NCBI RefSeq assembly: GCF_900099785.1 | Contig: NZ_FNDS01000002.1 | Location: 558,001-622,000 of the forward strand | Length of the DNA stretch: 64,000 bases | Source: Pseudomonas panipatensis | Lineage (GTDB): Bacteria; Pseudomonadota; Gammaproteobacteria; Pseudomonadales; Pseudomonadaceae | Direction of reading: 5' to 3' | Shown here: positions 1 to 8,266 of the stretch, piece after piece | Layout of the letters: each line of letters opens with the position of its first letter | Position numbering within the stretch: position 1 is the first letter of the stretch | The notes under the pieces: generated by a model | What the model was told of the DNA's origin: nothing | The model's input: only the letters and a program-made list of their open reading frames with translations | The model's database searches: none | Made by a program: the position numbers and the translations under genes

Positions 1-1
1 C

Positions 2-1135
2 GACGGCTGCATCTACACCGGCCCGGCGAGCCTGCGTTTCGCCCGCCAACTGGTCGACTGGGGCGCCCGCGTGCGGGTGCCCACCACCCTCAATTCGATC
101 TCCGTGGATCAGCGCCGCTGGCGCGAGCTGGGTGTCGCCGCGGACTTCGGCGAAGCGGCCAGCGCCCTCGGCGAGGCCTACATGGCGATGGGCGCGCACC
201 TCAGCTACACCTGCGCGCCCTACTTGCTGGACAGCGCCCCCGGCCTCGGCGAACAGGTGGTCTGGGCCGAGTCCAACGCCGTGGTCTACGCCAACAGCGT
301 GCTCGGCGCGCGCACCCTCAAGTACCCCGATTACCTCGACATCTGCATCGCCCTCAGCGGCCGTGCGCCGAATGTCGGCAGCCACCGCGACGACGGGCGC
401 CGGGCCACGCTGCGGATCGACGTCGAGCTGCCCGCCGACCACGACGACGCCCTGTATCCACTGCTCGGCTACCACATCGGCCAGCTCTGCGGCAGCCGCA
501 TCCCGGTGGTCGACGGCCTGCAGGCGCTGGCGCCGGACAGCGACGCGCTGAAAGCCTTCGGCGCGGCCTTCGCCACCACCTCGGCGGCGCCGATGTTCCA
601 TATCGCCGGCGTCACCCCGGAGGCGCCGGACCTCGACAGCGCCCTCGGCGGCCAGGCGCCGCGGCAACGCCTGCGGATCACCCCGGCGGAGCTGATCGCC
701 ACCTGGCGCGAGCTGGACCGCGCGGCGGAACCCAACGTGCAACTGGTGTCGCTGGGCAACCCGCACTTCTCCGCCAGCGAATGCGCGGCCCTGGCCGCGC
801 TCTGCACCGGGCGCCGCAAGCACCCGGAGGTCGCCCTGGTCATCACCCTCGGCCGCGCGGTGCAGGAACAGGCGCGCCAGGCCGGACACGTGCAGGCGTT
901 GCAGGACTTCGGCGCGCTGCTGGTCAACGACACCTGCTGGTGCATGCTCGGCGAGCCGATCATCCCGCCGCACTGCACCACGCTGATCACCAACTCCGCC
1001 AAGTACGCCCACTACGGCCCCGGCCTGGCCGGTCGCCAGGTGCATTTCGGCAGCCTCGCGGCCTGCGTCGAGGCGGCCTGCAGCGGGCGCGGCGACGGCG
1101 GCGTACCGGCCTGGCTGAGCGCGGAGGCGCACTGA
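2..1135 (+). CDS. aconitase X (AcnX), probable cis-3-hydroxy-L-proline dehydratase, 5' end missing
   Basis: The reading frame is open from base 2, so the N-terminus lies outside the window; about 377 residues are present. The visible part resembles the large domain of aconitase X, with the segments PTTLNSISVDQRRW, YANSVLGARTLKYPDY and a C-terminal NSAKYAHYGPG. AcnX enzymes dehydrate cis-3-hydroxy-L-proline to delta1-pyrroline-2-carboxylate (family knowledge); some relatives act as mevalonate 5-phosphate dehydratases. The stop is followed after one base by the ATG of an ABC permease, so it is co-transcribed with the hydroxyproline genes. The substrate assignment is inferred from that context. 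Whether the small domain is fused at the N-terminus or encoded separately cannot be seen. Confidence 0.85.
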   Translation, partial: DGCIYTGPASLRFARQLVDWGARVRVPTTLNSISVDQRRWRELGVAADFGEAASALGEAYMAMGAHLSYTCAPYLLDSAPGLGEQVVWAESNAVVYANSVLGARTLKYPDYLDICIALSGRAPNVGSHRDDGRRATLRIDVELPADHDDALYPLLGYHIGQLCGSRIPVVDGLQALAPDSDALKAFGAAFATTSAAPMFHIAGVTPEAPDLDSALGGQAPRQRLRITPAELIATWRELDRAAEPNVQLVSLGNPHFSASECAALAALCTGRRKHPEVALVITLGRAVQEQARQAGHVQALQDFGALLVNDTCWCMLGEPIIPPHCTTLITNSAKYAHYGPGLAGRQVHFGSLAACVEAACSGRGDGGVPAWLSAEAH

Positions 1136-1136
1136 A

Positions 1137-1802
1137 ATGTTCAACTACAGCTTCCACTGGCGCGCCGCCTACAAAGCCCTGCCGGACATGCTGTCCGGCG
1201 CCTGGGTGACCCTGGAGACCGCCGCCCTGTCGATGCTGCTCGGCGTGCTCATCGCCCTGCTGCTGACGGTCATGCGGCAGATGCAACAGCCGCTGCCGCG
1301 CGGCTTCGCCGACGCCTGGGTGTCCATCGCGCGCAACACCCCGTCGCTGTTCCAGATCTACATCCTGTACTTCGGCCTGGGCTCCTTCGGCCTCCACGTC
1401 AGTTCCTGGGCGGCGCTACTGGCGGGGATCACCTTCAACAACGCCGGCTACCTGGCGGAGAACTTCCGCGGCGGCCTCAAGGCCGTGCCGGACACGCAGA
1501 TGCGCGCCGCGCGCTCGCTGGGCATGAGCGCCTTCCAGGCGTACCGGCTGATCGTCATCCCGCAGTTGCTGCGCGTGGTCTTCTACCCGCTGACCAACCA
1601 GATGGTCTGGGCGGTGCTGATGACCTCGCTGGGCGTGGTGGTGGGACTGAACAACGACCTCACCGGCGTGACCCAGGACTACAACGTGCGCACCTTCCGC
1701 ACCTTCGAGTTCTTCGCCCTGGCGGCGGCGCTCTACTACCTGATCGCCAAGCTCATCGTGGCGGCCGCGCGCCTGCTGGGCTGGCGTCTGTTCCGCTACT
1801 GA
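1137..1802 (+). CDS. amino acid ABC transporter permease (HisM/GlnP type)
   Basis: This 221-residue inner-membrane protein belongs to the polar amino acid ABC permeases. It has about five hydrophobic segments, starting near residue 20, and the cytoplasmic coupling (EAA) loop with GLKAVPDTQMRAARSLGMS around residues 116-134. It starts one base after the aconitase X stop and is followed 13 bp later by a second permease, so the two probably form a heterodimer. The context points to uptake of hydroxyproline. The periplasmic binding protein is not in the window and may lie upstream. Confidence 0.88.
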   Translation: MFNYSFHWRAAYKALPDMLSGAWVTLETAALSMLLGVLIALLLTVMRQMQQPLPRGFADAWVSIARNTPSLFQIYILYFGLGSFGLHVSSWAALLAGITFNNAGYLAENFRGGLKAVPDTQMRAARSLGMSAFQAYRLIVIPQLLRVVFYPLTNQMVWAVLMTSLGVVVGLNNDLTGVTQDYNVRTFRTFEFFALAAALYYLIAKLIVAAARLLGWRLFRY

Positions 1803-1815
1803 GGAGGCCGCAGGC

Positions 1816-2466
1816 ATGTTTTCCACGAGTTTCACCGGCAACGACCTGCTGTTCCTCCTGCGGGGCGCCTGGGTCACCCTCGAACTGACCGTCGCCTCGA
1901 TGCTCATCGGCACCCTGGCCGGCGTGCTGCTCGGCTGGCTGCGCGCCAGCCTGCCGCGGGCGACGCTGCCGCTGGGCTGGTTTCTCGATGTGTTCCGCAG
2001 CGTGCCGCTGCTGATCCAGTTCGTGCTGTTCAACGCCCTGAAGAGCATCGCCGGGCTGAACTGGAGCGCCTTCAGCATCGGCTGCCTGGTGCTGGGCGTG
2101 TACGCGGCGGCGTTCTGCACCGAGATCATCCGCAGCGGCATCCTCGCCGTACCGCCCAGCCTGCGCCGCGCCAGCCGCTCGCTGGGACTGTCCTACTGGC
2201 AGGACCTGCGCTACGTGGTCCTGCCGCTGGCCGCGCGGGTGGCCTTCCCCGGCTGGCTGAACCTGGCCCTGGGGGTGATGAAGGACACCGCGCTGGTCAT
2301 GTGGATCGGCATCATCGAGCTGCTGCGCGCCTCGCAGACCATCGTCACGCGCATCCAGGAACCCCTGCTGGTGCTGTGCATCGCCGGGGCGATCTATTAC
2401 CTCATGAGCTGGGTCGTGGCGCGCCTCGGCGCCCGGCTGGAAAAAAGGTGGCAGGAAAATGATTGA
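1816..2466 (+). CDS. amino acid ABC transporter permease (HisQ/GlnP type)
   Basis: This 216-residue membrane protein is the second permease of the transporter. It shows hydrophobic segments from about residue 12 onward and the coupling-loop sequence AVPPSLRRASRSLGLS around residue 110. A GGAGG ribosome site lies about 8 bp before its ATG. Its 3' end overlaps the ATPase gene by 8 bp, which suggests translational coupling. Substrate is inferred from the surrounding hydroxyproline enzymes; the sequence alone says only polar amino acid family. Confidence 0.88.
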   Translation: MFSTSFTGNDLLFLLRGAWVTLELTVASMLIGTLAGVLLGWLRASLPRATLPLGWFLDVFRSVPLLIQFVLFNALKSIAGLNWSAFSIGCLVLGVYAAAFCTEIIRSGILAVPPSLRRASRSLGLSYWQDLRYVVLPLAARVAFPGWLNLALGVMKDTALVMWIGIIELLRASQTIVTRIQEPLLVLCIAGAIYYLMSWVVARLGARLEKRWQEND

Positions 2467-3181
2467 AATCGACAACGTGCACAAAGCCTACGGCGACCTG
2501 GAAGTGGTCAAGGGCGTGAGCCTCAGGGTGAACAAAGGCGAAGTGGTCTCGATCATCGGCGGCTCCGGCTCGGGCAAGTCCACCCTGCTGATGTGCATCA
2601 ACGGCCTGGAGCCGATCCAGAAAGGCAGCATCCGCGTCGACGGCACCGAGGTCCACGCCAGGAGCACCGACCTGAACAAGCTGCGGCAGAAGATCGGCAT
2701 CGTCTTCCAGCAGTGGAACGCCTTCCCCCACCTGACGGTGCTGGAGAACGTGATGCTGGCGCCGCGCAAGGTGCTCGGCCAGAGCCGCGAGGAAGCCGAG
2801 GCGATGGCGGTGAAGCAACTGCGCCACGTCGGCCTCGGCGACAAGCTCAAGGTGTTCCCCAGCAAGCTCTCCGGCGGCCAGCAGCAACGCATGGCGATCG
2901 CCCGCGCGCTGGCCATGTCGCCGGACTACATGCTGTTCGACGAGGCCACCTCGGCGCTCGACCCGCAACTGGTCGGCGAGGTGCTCGACACCATGCGCCT
3001 GCTCGCCGAGGAAGGCATGACCATGGTCCTGGTCACCCACGAAATCCGCTTCGCCCGCGACGTGTCCGACCGCGTGGCGTTCTTCCGCAACGGCCTGGTG
3101 CATGAAATCGGCGCGCCGGAGCAGGTGATCGGCAATCCGCAGAAGGCAGAGACCGCGGACTTCCTCAAGTCGGTGCTGTAG
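2459..3181 (+). CDS. amino acid ABC transporter ATPase (HisP/GlnQ type)
   Basis: This 240-residue ATPase has the standard parts in order: Walker A GGSGSGKST near residues 34-42, Q-loop VFQQWNAFPHL, signature LSGGQQQRMAIARAL near 138, Walker B MLFDEATSALDP near 158, and the H-loop histidine in LVTHE. The length is normal for this family. The start overlaps the end of the preceding permease by 8 bp. It energises the import system encoded by the two preceding permease genes and is followed 24 bp later by the proline-racemase-family gene. Confidence 0.92.
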   Translation: MIEIDNVHKAYGDLEVVKGVSLRVNKGEVVSIIGGSGSGKSTLLMCINGLEPIQKGSIRVDGTEVHARSTDLNKLRQKIGIVFQQWNAFPHLTVLENVMLAPRKVLGQSREEAEAMAVKQLRHVGLGDKLKVFPSKLSGGQQQRMAIARALAMSPDYMLFDEATSALDPQLVGEVLDTMRLLAEEGMTMVLVTHEIRFARDVSDRVAFFRNGLVHEIGAPEQVIGNPQKAETADFLKSVL

Positions 3182-3205
3182 CGCCGCGCAGAACAGGAGA
3201 CAGAC

Positions 3206-4237
3206 ATGCGTTCGAGCAAGATCATCCACGTGGTCAGCTGCCATGCCGAGGGCGAGGTCGGCGACGTCATCGTCGGCGGCGTCGCGCCACCGCCGGGCGA
3301 CAGCGTCTGGGCACAGTCGCGCTGGATCGCCAGCGACGCGACGCTACGCAACTTCGTGCTCAACGAACCGCGCGGCGGGGTGTTCCGCCACGTCAACCTG
3401 CTGCTCCCGGCGAAAGACCCACGGGCGCAGATGGCCTGGATCATCATGGAGCCGGCGGACACTCCGCCGATGTCCGGCTCCAACTCGCTGTGCGTCAGCA
3501 CCGTGCTGCTCGACAGCGGCATCCTGCCGATGCAGGAGCCGCAGACCCGCCTGGTGCTGGAAGCGCCCGGCGGCCTGATCGAAGCCGTGGCCGACTGCCG
3601 CGACGGCAAGGTGGAGCGCGTGGAAGTGCGCAACCTGCCGTCCTTCGCCGACCGGCTCGACGCCTGGATCGAAGTGGACGGCCTCGGCTCGCTGCAGGTG
3701 GATACCGCCTATGGCGGCGACAGCTTCGTCATCGCCGACGCCCATGCGCTGGGCTTCAGCCTGCACGCCTCGGAGGCCGCTGAGCTGGTCGCCACCGGCC
3801 TGAAGATCACCCAGGCGGCCAACCAGCAACTGGGCTTCGTGCACCCGCAGAATCCCGACTGGGCGCACATTTCCTTCTGCCAGCTGGCCGCCCCGGTGGA
3901 ACGCCGCGACGGCGTGCTGCACGGACGCAACGCGGTGGTGATCCACCCCGGCAAGATCGACCGCTCGCCCTGCGGCACCGGCTGCTCGGCGCGCATGGCG
4001 GTGCTCCACGCCAAGGGCCAGTTGCGCGACGGCGAACGCTTCGTCGGCCAGTCCATCATCGACTCGCAGTTCCACTGCCGCATCGACGGCCTCACCGAGG
4101 TGGCCGGTCGCCCGGCGATCCACCCGTGCATTGCCGGCCGCGCCTGGATCACCGGCACTCACCAGATGCTGCTCGATCCGGCCGATCCCTGGCCGCAGGG
4201 CTACCGCCTCTCCGACACCTGGCCGAACGGCCACTGA
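3206..4237 (+). CDS. proline racemase family enzyme with Ser/Cys active site (hydroxyproline epimerase or trans-3-hydroxyproline dehydratase)
   Basis: This 343-residue protein has the proline racemase fold signatures. The second catalytic cysteine is present in [13 protein letters not shown] (Cys256), but the first position is serine in [10 protein letters not shown] (Ser90) where classical racemases and 4-hydroxyproline epimerases have MCGH. In this family Cys/Cys members are racemases or 4-hydroxyproline 2-epimerases, Thr/Cys members are trans-3-hydroxy-L-proline dehydratases, and Ser/Cys members include 3- and 4-hydroxyproline epimerases (family knowledge). The start follows an AGGAG ribosome site about 7 bp upstream. 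It lies between the transporter and the deaminase gene, so a hydroxyproline substrate is likely; the exact reaction is open. Confidence 0.85.
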   Translation: MRSSKIIHVVSCHAEGEVGDVIVGGVAPPPGDSVWAQSRWIASDATLRNFVLNEPRGGVFRHVNLLLPAKDPRAQMAWIIMEPADTPPMSGSNSLCVSTVLLDSGILPMQEPQTRLVLEAPGGLIEAVADCRDGKVERVEVRNLPSFADRLDAWIEVDGLGSLQVDTAYGGDSFVIADAHALGFSLHASEAAELVATGLKITQAANQQLGFVHPQNPDWAHISFCQLAAPVERRDGVLHGRNAVVIHPGKIDRSPCGTGCSARMAVLHAKGQLRDGERFVGQSIIDSQFHCRIDGLTEVAGRPAIHPCIAGRAWITGTHQMLLDPADPWPQGYRLSDTWPNGH

Positions 4238-4320
4238 ACCCCAACCCATCGCCCTCGCGGCAGCCAACGGATCCGCCAAACGGATCGCAACGACGAAAGG
4301 CAACGGCATCTACCGACGCG

Positions 4321-4334
4321 TTTCGTATACGAAA
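4321..4334. promoter_or_regulatory. perfect 14-bp palindrome, candidate operator
   Basis: TTTCGTATACGAAA is a perfect palindrome with a GTATAC core. It lies 21 bp before the start of the DHDPS-family gene, in a 117-bp gap that breaks the otherwise tightly packed operon. The shape fits operators of FadR-type GntR regulators. No regulator gene for the cluster is visible in the window, so the partner is unknown. Confidence 0.5.
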
Positions 4335-4354
4335 TACGACAATCTGGAGGCAAC

Positions 4355-5272
4355 ATGAGCAAGAAGGTCAATTGGAGTGGCGTGTTCCCCGCCGTTACCA
4401 CCCAATTCAACAGCGACTTCTCGGTCAACCTGGAAGCCACCCACAGGGTCATCGCCAACCTGGTGCGCGACGGCGTCTCCGGCCTGGTGGTGTGCGGCAG
4501 CGTCGGCGAGAACACCTCGCTGACCATCGAAGAGAAGATGGCCGTCACCGAGGTCGCCAAGGACGCCTCCGGCGGCCGCGTGCCGGTGATCTGCGGGGTC
4601 GCCGAATTCACCAGCGCCGGCGCCGCGCGGGTAGCTCAGGCGGTGGAGAAGGTCGGCGTCGACGGCATCATGCTGATGCCGGCGCTGGTCTACTCCTCCA
4701 AGCCGCACGAGACCGCCGCGCACTTCCGCAGCGTGGCGCAAAGCACCGACCTGCCGGTGATGGTCTACAACAACCCGCCGATCTACAAGAACGACGTCAC
4801 CCCGGACATTCTCATCTCCCTCGCCGACTGCGAGAACATCGTCTGCTTCAAGGACAGCTCCGGCGACACCCGCCGCTTCATCGACGTGCGCAACGAAGTG
4901 GGCGACCGCTTCATCCTCTTCGCCGGCCTCGACGACGTGGTCCTGGAAAGCATCGCGGTGGGCGCCGAGGGCTGGATCTCGGGGATGTCCAACGTCTTCC
5001 CGCAGGAAGGCGAGACCATCTTCCGCCTCTGCCGGGCCGGGCGCTTCGCCGAAGCCATGCCGATCTACGAATGGCTGATGCCGATCCTGCACCTGGATGC
5101 GCGGCCGGACCTGGTGCAGTGCATCAAGCTCTGCGAAGAGATCGCCGGCCGCGGCAGCGCCCTGACCCGCCCGCCGCGCCTGGCCCTGCAAGGCGCCGAC
5201 CGCGAGCACGTGGAGCGCATCATGGCCAAGGCCCTGGCCAACCGCCCGGCACTCCCCGACGTAGGCCTCTGA
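4355..5272 (+). CDS. DHDPS/NAL family enzyme, probable delta1-pyrroline-4-hydroxy-2-carboxylate deaminase
   Basis: This 305-residue (beta/alpha)8 aldolase-family protein has the Schiff-base lysine in IVCFKDSSGD (Lys166) and the catalytic tyrosine in VMVYNNPP (Tyr138). The phosphate/carboxylate loop is GSVGENTSL near residue 48. In the 4-hydroxyproline pathway this family member deaminates delta1-pyrroline-4-hydroxy-2-carboxylate to 2-oxoglutarate semialdehyde (family knowledge). The assignment over dihydrodipicolinate synthase rests on its position between the racemase-like gene and the semialdehyde dehydrogenase. A CTGGAGG ribosome site precedes the ATG. Confidence 0.85.
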   Translation: MSKKVNWSGVFPAVTTQFNSDFSVNLEATHRVIANLVRDGVSGLVVCGSVGENTSLTIEEKMAVTEVAKDASGGRVPVICGVAEFTSAGAARVAQAVEKVGVDGIMLMPALVYSSKPHETAAHFRSVAQSTDLPVMVYNNPPIYKNDVTPDILISLADCENIVCFKDSSGDTRRFIDVRNEVGDRFILFAGLDDVVLESIAVGAEGWISGMSNVFPQEGETIFRLCRAGRFAEAMPIYEWLMPILHLDARPDLVQCIKLCEEIAGRGSALTRPPRLALQGADREHVERIMAKALANRPALPDVGL

Positions 5273-5287
5273 CCCACCGCCAAGCGT

Positions 5288-5307
5288 CCCCGGCCAGGCG
5301 GCCGGGG
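5288..5307 (+). other. intra-operon hairpin
   Basis: CCCCGGCC and GGCCGGGG form an 8-bp stem around the loop AGGC, in the 52-bp gap between the deaminase and dehydrogenase genes and just before the GGAGAG ribosome site. There is no T-run. It could stabilise or partly terminate the message; this is inference. Confidence 0.4.
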
Positions 5308-5324
5308 GCGTGGAGAGACAGCCC

Positions 5325-6896
5325 ATGAGCAACTTCATCGCCGGCCGCCGCAGCGGCGCCGGCAGCATTCATCTGCAGAGTGTCGATGCCAGCACTGGCG
5401 AGGCGCTGCCGCAAACCTTCCTGCAAGCCACGCCGGAAGAGGTGGACGCCGCCGCCCGCGCCGCCGCGGCCGCCTTCCCCGGCTACAGCGCCCTGCCGCC
5501 CGCGCGCCGCGCCGAATTCCTCGACGCCATCGCCAACCAACTGGACGCCCTCGGCGCTGACTTCATCGCCACCGTCTGCCGCGAGACCGCCCTGCCCGCC
5601 GCGCGCATCCAGGGCGAGCGCGCCCGCACCAGCGCGCAGATGCGCCTGTTCGCCCAGGTGCTGCGCCGCGGCGACTTCCTCGGCGCGCGCATCGACCGCG
5701 CGCTGCCGCAACGCCAGCCGCTGCCACGCCCCGACCTGCGCCAGTACAAGGTCGGCGTCGGCCCGGTGGCGGTGTTCGGCGCCAGCAACTTCCCGCTGGC
5801 CTTCTCCACCGCCGGAGGCGACAGCGCCGCCGCCCTGGCCGCCGGCTGCCCGCTGGTGGTCAAGGCGCACAGCGGCCACATGGCCACCGCCGAGCAGGTG
5901 GGCGAGGCCATCGTCCGTGCCGCCGCGGCCACCGGCATGCCCGCCGGCGTGTTCAACATGATCTATGGCGCCGGGGTCGGCGAGCCGCTGGTGCGCCACC
6001 CGGCGATCCAGGCGGTCGGCTTCACCGGCTCGCTGAAAGGCGGCCGCGCGCTGTGCGACCTGGCCGCCGCCCGCCCGCAGCCGATTCCGGTATTCGCCGA
6101 GATGAGCAGCATCAACCCGGTGCTGGTGCTGCCCGCCGCGCTGCACCAGCGTGGCCAGGCCATCGCCGCTGAACTGGCCGACTCGGTGGTGCTCGGCTGC
6201 GGCCAGTTCTGCACCAATCCCGGCCTGGTGATCGGCATCGCCTCGCCGGATTTCAGCCTGTTCCGCGCCCAGCTGATCGCCGAAATCGGCCAACGCCCGG
6301 CGCAAACCATGCTCAACGCCGGCACCCTGCGCAGCTACGAAGCGGGCCTCGCGCGCCTGCACGCGCACCCCGCCGTGCGCCATCTCGCGGGCCAGGCGCA
6401 GCAGGGCCGGCAGGCGCACCCGCAATTGTTCCAGGCCGAGGCGAGGCTGCTGCTGGACGGCGACGCGCTGCTGCAAGAAGAAGGCTTCGGCCCGACCACG
6501 GTGCTGGTCGAAGTGGCCGACGAGGACGAACTGCAGGCGGCCCTGGAGGGCCTGCACGGTCAGCTCAGCGCCACCCTGATCGCCGCGCCGGCGGACCTGG
6601 AGCGCTTCGCCGCGCTGGTCCCGCTGCTGCAACGCAAGGCCGGCCGCCTGCTGCTCAACGGCTACCCGACCGGCGTGGAAGTCTGCGACGCCATGGTCCA
6701 CGGCGGTCCCTACCCGGCCACCTCGGACGCCCGTGGCACCTCGGTCGGCAGCCTGGCCATCGAGCGCTTCCTGCGCCCGGTGTGCTACCAGAACTACCCC
6801 GACGCGCTGCTGCCGGAGGCGCTGAAAAACGCCAACCCGCTGGCGATCGCGCGGCTGGTGGATGGCCAAATGACGCGGGCGCCGCTGGCTGATTGA
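5325..6896 (+). CDS. 2,5-dioxovalerate (2-oxoglutarate semialdehyde) dehydrogenase
   Basis: This 523-residue aldehyde dehydrogenase belongs to the long 2-oxoglutarate semialdehyde dehydrogenase branch. The nucleotide-binding part carries VFGASNFPLAFSTAGGD near residues 149-165, the catalytic glutamate lies in FAEMSSINPV, and the catalytic cysteine is in CGQFCTNPG (Cys296). It oxidises 2-oxoglutarate semialdehyde to 2-oxoglutarate, the last step of the 4-hydroxyproline route. The start MSNFIAG is chosen because a GGAGAG site lies 8 bp before it. It is the last gene of the plus-strand operon and is followed by a hairpin. Confidence 0.9.
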   Translation: MSNFIAGRRSGAGSIHLQSVDASTGEALPQTFLQATPEEVDAAARAAAAAFPGYSALPPARRAEFLDAIANQLDALGADFIATVCRETALPAARIQGERARTSAQMRLFAQVLRRGDFLGARIDRALPQRQPLPRPDLRQYKVGVGPVAVFGASNFPLAFSTAGGDSAAALAAGCPLVVKAHSGHMATAEQVGEAIVRAAAATGMPAGVFNMIYGAGVGEPLVRHPAIQAVGFTGSLKGGRALCDLAAARPQPIPVFAEMSSINPVLVLPAALHQRGQAIAAELADSVVLGCGQFCTNPGLVIGIASPDFSLFRAQLIAEIGQRPAQTMLNAGTLRSYEAGLARLHAHPAVRHLAGQAQQGRQAHPQLFQAEARLLLDGDALLQEEGFGPTTVLVEVADEDELQAALEGLHGQLSATLIAAPADLERFAALVPLLQRKAGRLLLNGYPTGVEVCDAMVHGGPYPATSDARGTSVGSLAIERFLRPVCYQNYPDALLPEALKNANPLAIARLVDGQMTRAPLAD

Positions 6897-6910
6897 AGCC
6901 CTGGGCGTCC

Positions 6911-6933
6911 AGCCCCGGCCGCGCGCCGGGGCT
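6911..6933 (+). terminator. terminator-like hairpin after the hydroxyproline operon
   Basis: AGCCCCGGC and GCCGGGGCT form a 9-bp stem with the loop CGCGC, 15 bp after the dehydrogenase stop. The following bases contain only a few T residues. It sits between convergent genes and may act in both directions. Confidence 0.5.
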
Positions 6934-7049
6934 TGTTCATTGCCGCGCGGGGTGCCGACGGAATGCGACCGACCGCCGCCGGGGCCCAGGCGCGGCCGGC
7001 GCCGATCCTGTACCCAGGCGTAAAGCAGCCTTTCCCGCCAGGGCCGGAT

Positions 7050-8054
7050 TCACTCAAGCAATGTGCGCAAATCAGCATACAGGGACTCGCTGATCGCCAC
7101 GCCCTCCGCCAGGCTGCGCTGGCGCGCGGCGAAGCGCCGTTGCGACGGCAGGCGCGCGCCCATGTCGACGATGGCCGCGAAGAGCGTCTCGGCGCGCGCC
7201 ATGTGCTGCGCCGCGTCGGCGCCGAGGAAGCGCGCCGGATCGAGGGCGATCAGCAGTTCGCCGTGGTAGGGCAAGGCGCGCGCCCCGGCGTCCAAGGCCA
7301 GCGACTCGGCGCTGGTCAGGTCGCCGATCAGCGGCCCGGCGAGCAGCTCGACCATCGCCGCCAGGGCCGAGCCCTTGTGGCCGCCGAAGGTCAGCATGGC
7401 GCCCTTGAGCACCGCGCCGGGGTCGCAGCTGGGCTGGCCCTCGGCATCGATGCCCCAGCCCGGCGGGATAGCCTTGCCTTCGCGCTCGTGCAACTGGATT
7501 TCGCCGCGCGCCACGGCGCTGGTGGCGAAGTCGAAGACGAACGGCGCCTGCGCGCCGCGTGGCCAGCCGAAGGCGATCGGGTTGGTGCCGAACAGCGGCC
7601 GCGAGCCGCCGGCCGGCGCCACCCAGGCATGGCTGGGCGTCGCCGCCAGGGCCACCAGCCCCTGGGCGGTGATCTGCTCGATTTCCACCCAGAGCGCGGA
7701 AAAGTGCACGCAACGGTTGATCGCCAGGGCGGCGATGCCCTGCTGGCGGGCCTTGTCCACCAGCAGCGGCAGGCCGACGGCGAAGGCGCACTGGGAAAAA
7801 CCGCCGTGGGCGTCCACCCGCACCAGGCCGGGAGCCTGATCGACGACCTGCGGCTCGGCGTCGCGGCAGACCTTGCCGGCCTGCGCCGTGGCGATACAGC
7901 CGAGCAGCCGCCAGACGCCGTGCGAGGCGCAGCCATCGCGCTCGCCGGCGACCACGGTGGCGGCCACCGCCTGTACGTGCGGCTCGCTGAATCCATGCCG
8001 GCGCAGGATCGCCACCGCCAGCTCGTGCAGTTCATCCAGGGTCAATCGGATCAC
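7050..8054 (-). CDS. malate/L-lactate dehydrogenase family reductase, probable delta1-pyrroline-2-carboxylate reductase
   Basis: This 334-residue protein belongs to the Ldh_2 family, which in Pseudomonas includes delta1-piperideine/pyrroline-2-carboxylate reductases. Typical segments are HGVWRLLG near residue 45, [10 protein letters not shown], and [10 protein letters not shown] with [13 protein letters not shown]. It would reduce the aconitase X product to L-proline with NAD(P)H. The GTG at 8054 is chosen as start because it follows a GGAGGAG ribosome site by six bases; an in-frame TTG lies ten codons upstream. It converges on the hydroxyproline operon, so its own promoter lies in the interval before dxs. 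Confidence 0.82.
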   Translation of the reverse strand: MIRLTLDELHELAVAILRRHGFSEPHVQAVAATVVAGERDGCASHGVWRLLGCIATAQAGKVCRDAEPQVVDQAPGLVRVDAHGGFSQCAFAVGLPLLVDKARQQGIAALAINRCVHFSALWVEIEQITAQGLVALAATPSHAWVAPAGGSRPLFGTNPIAFGWPRGAQAPFVFDFATSAVARGEIQLHEREGKAIPPGWGIDAEGQPSCDPGAVLKGAMLTFGGHKGSALAAMVELLAGPLIGDLTSAESLALDAGARALPYHGELLIALDPARFLGADAAQHMARAETLFAAIVDMGARLPSQRRFAARQRSLAEGVAISESLYADLRTLLE

Positions 8055-8203
8055 GCTGTGCTCCTCCAGAGGTCCAGGCGCCAACAGTGACGGTTCCGGG
8101 GCGCGCCGCGCTTGCTCGCTTTGCGCGACGATGGCGACGATTTCGGCACAAGGCGCCCGCGCCCCACGACCATCCGCTCATCCTGCGAACCGCCGCGCCT
8201 TGC

Positions 8204-8232
8204 TTGGGCCAACCCGGCGCATCAGGTAAACT
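8204..8232 (+). promoter_or_regulatory. possible sigma70 promoter for dxs
   Basis: TTGGGC and TAAACT are separated by 17 bp and end 34 bp before the dxs start. The match is moderate and nothing else supports it. The rest of the 212-bp gap shows no further clear signal. Confidence 0.3.
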
Positions 8233-8266
8233 GCCGCATCTTTGCCATCTCATAACGATCAGCCTG

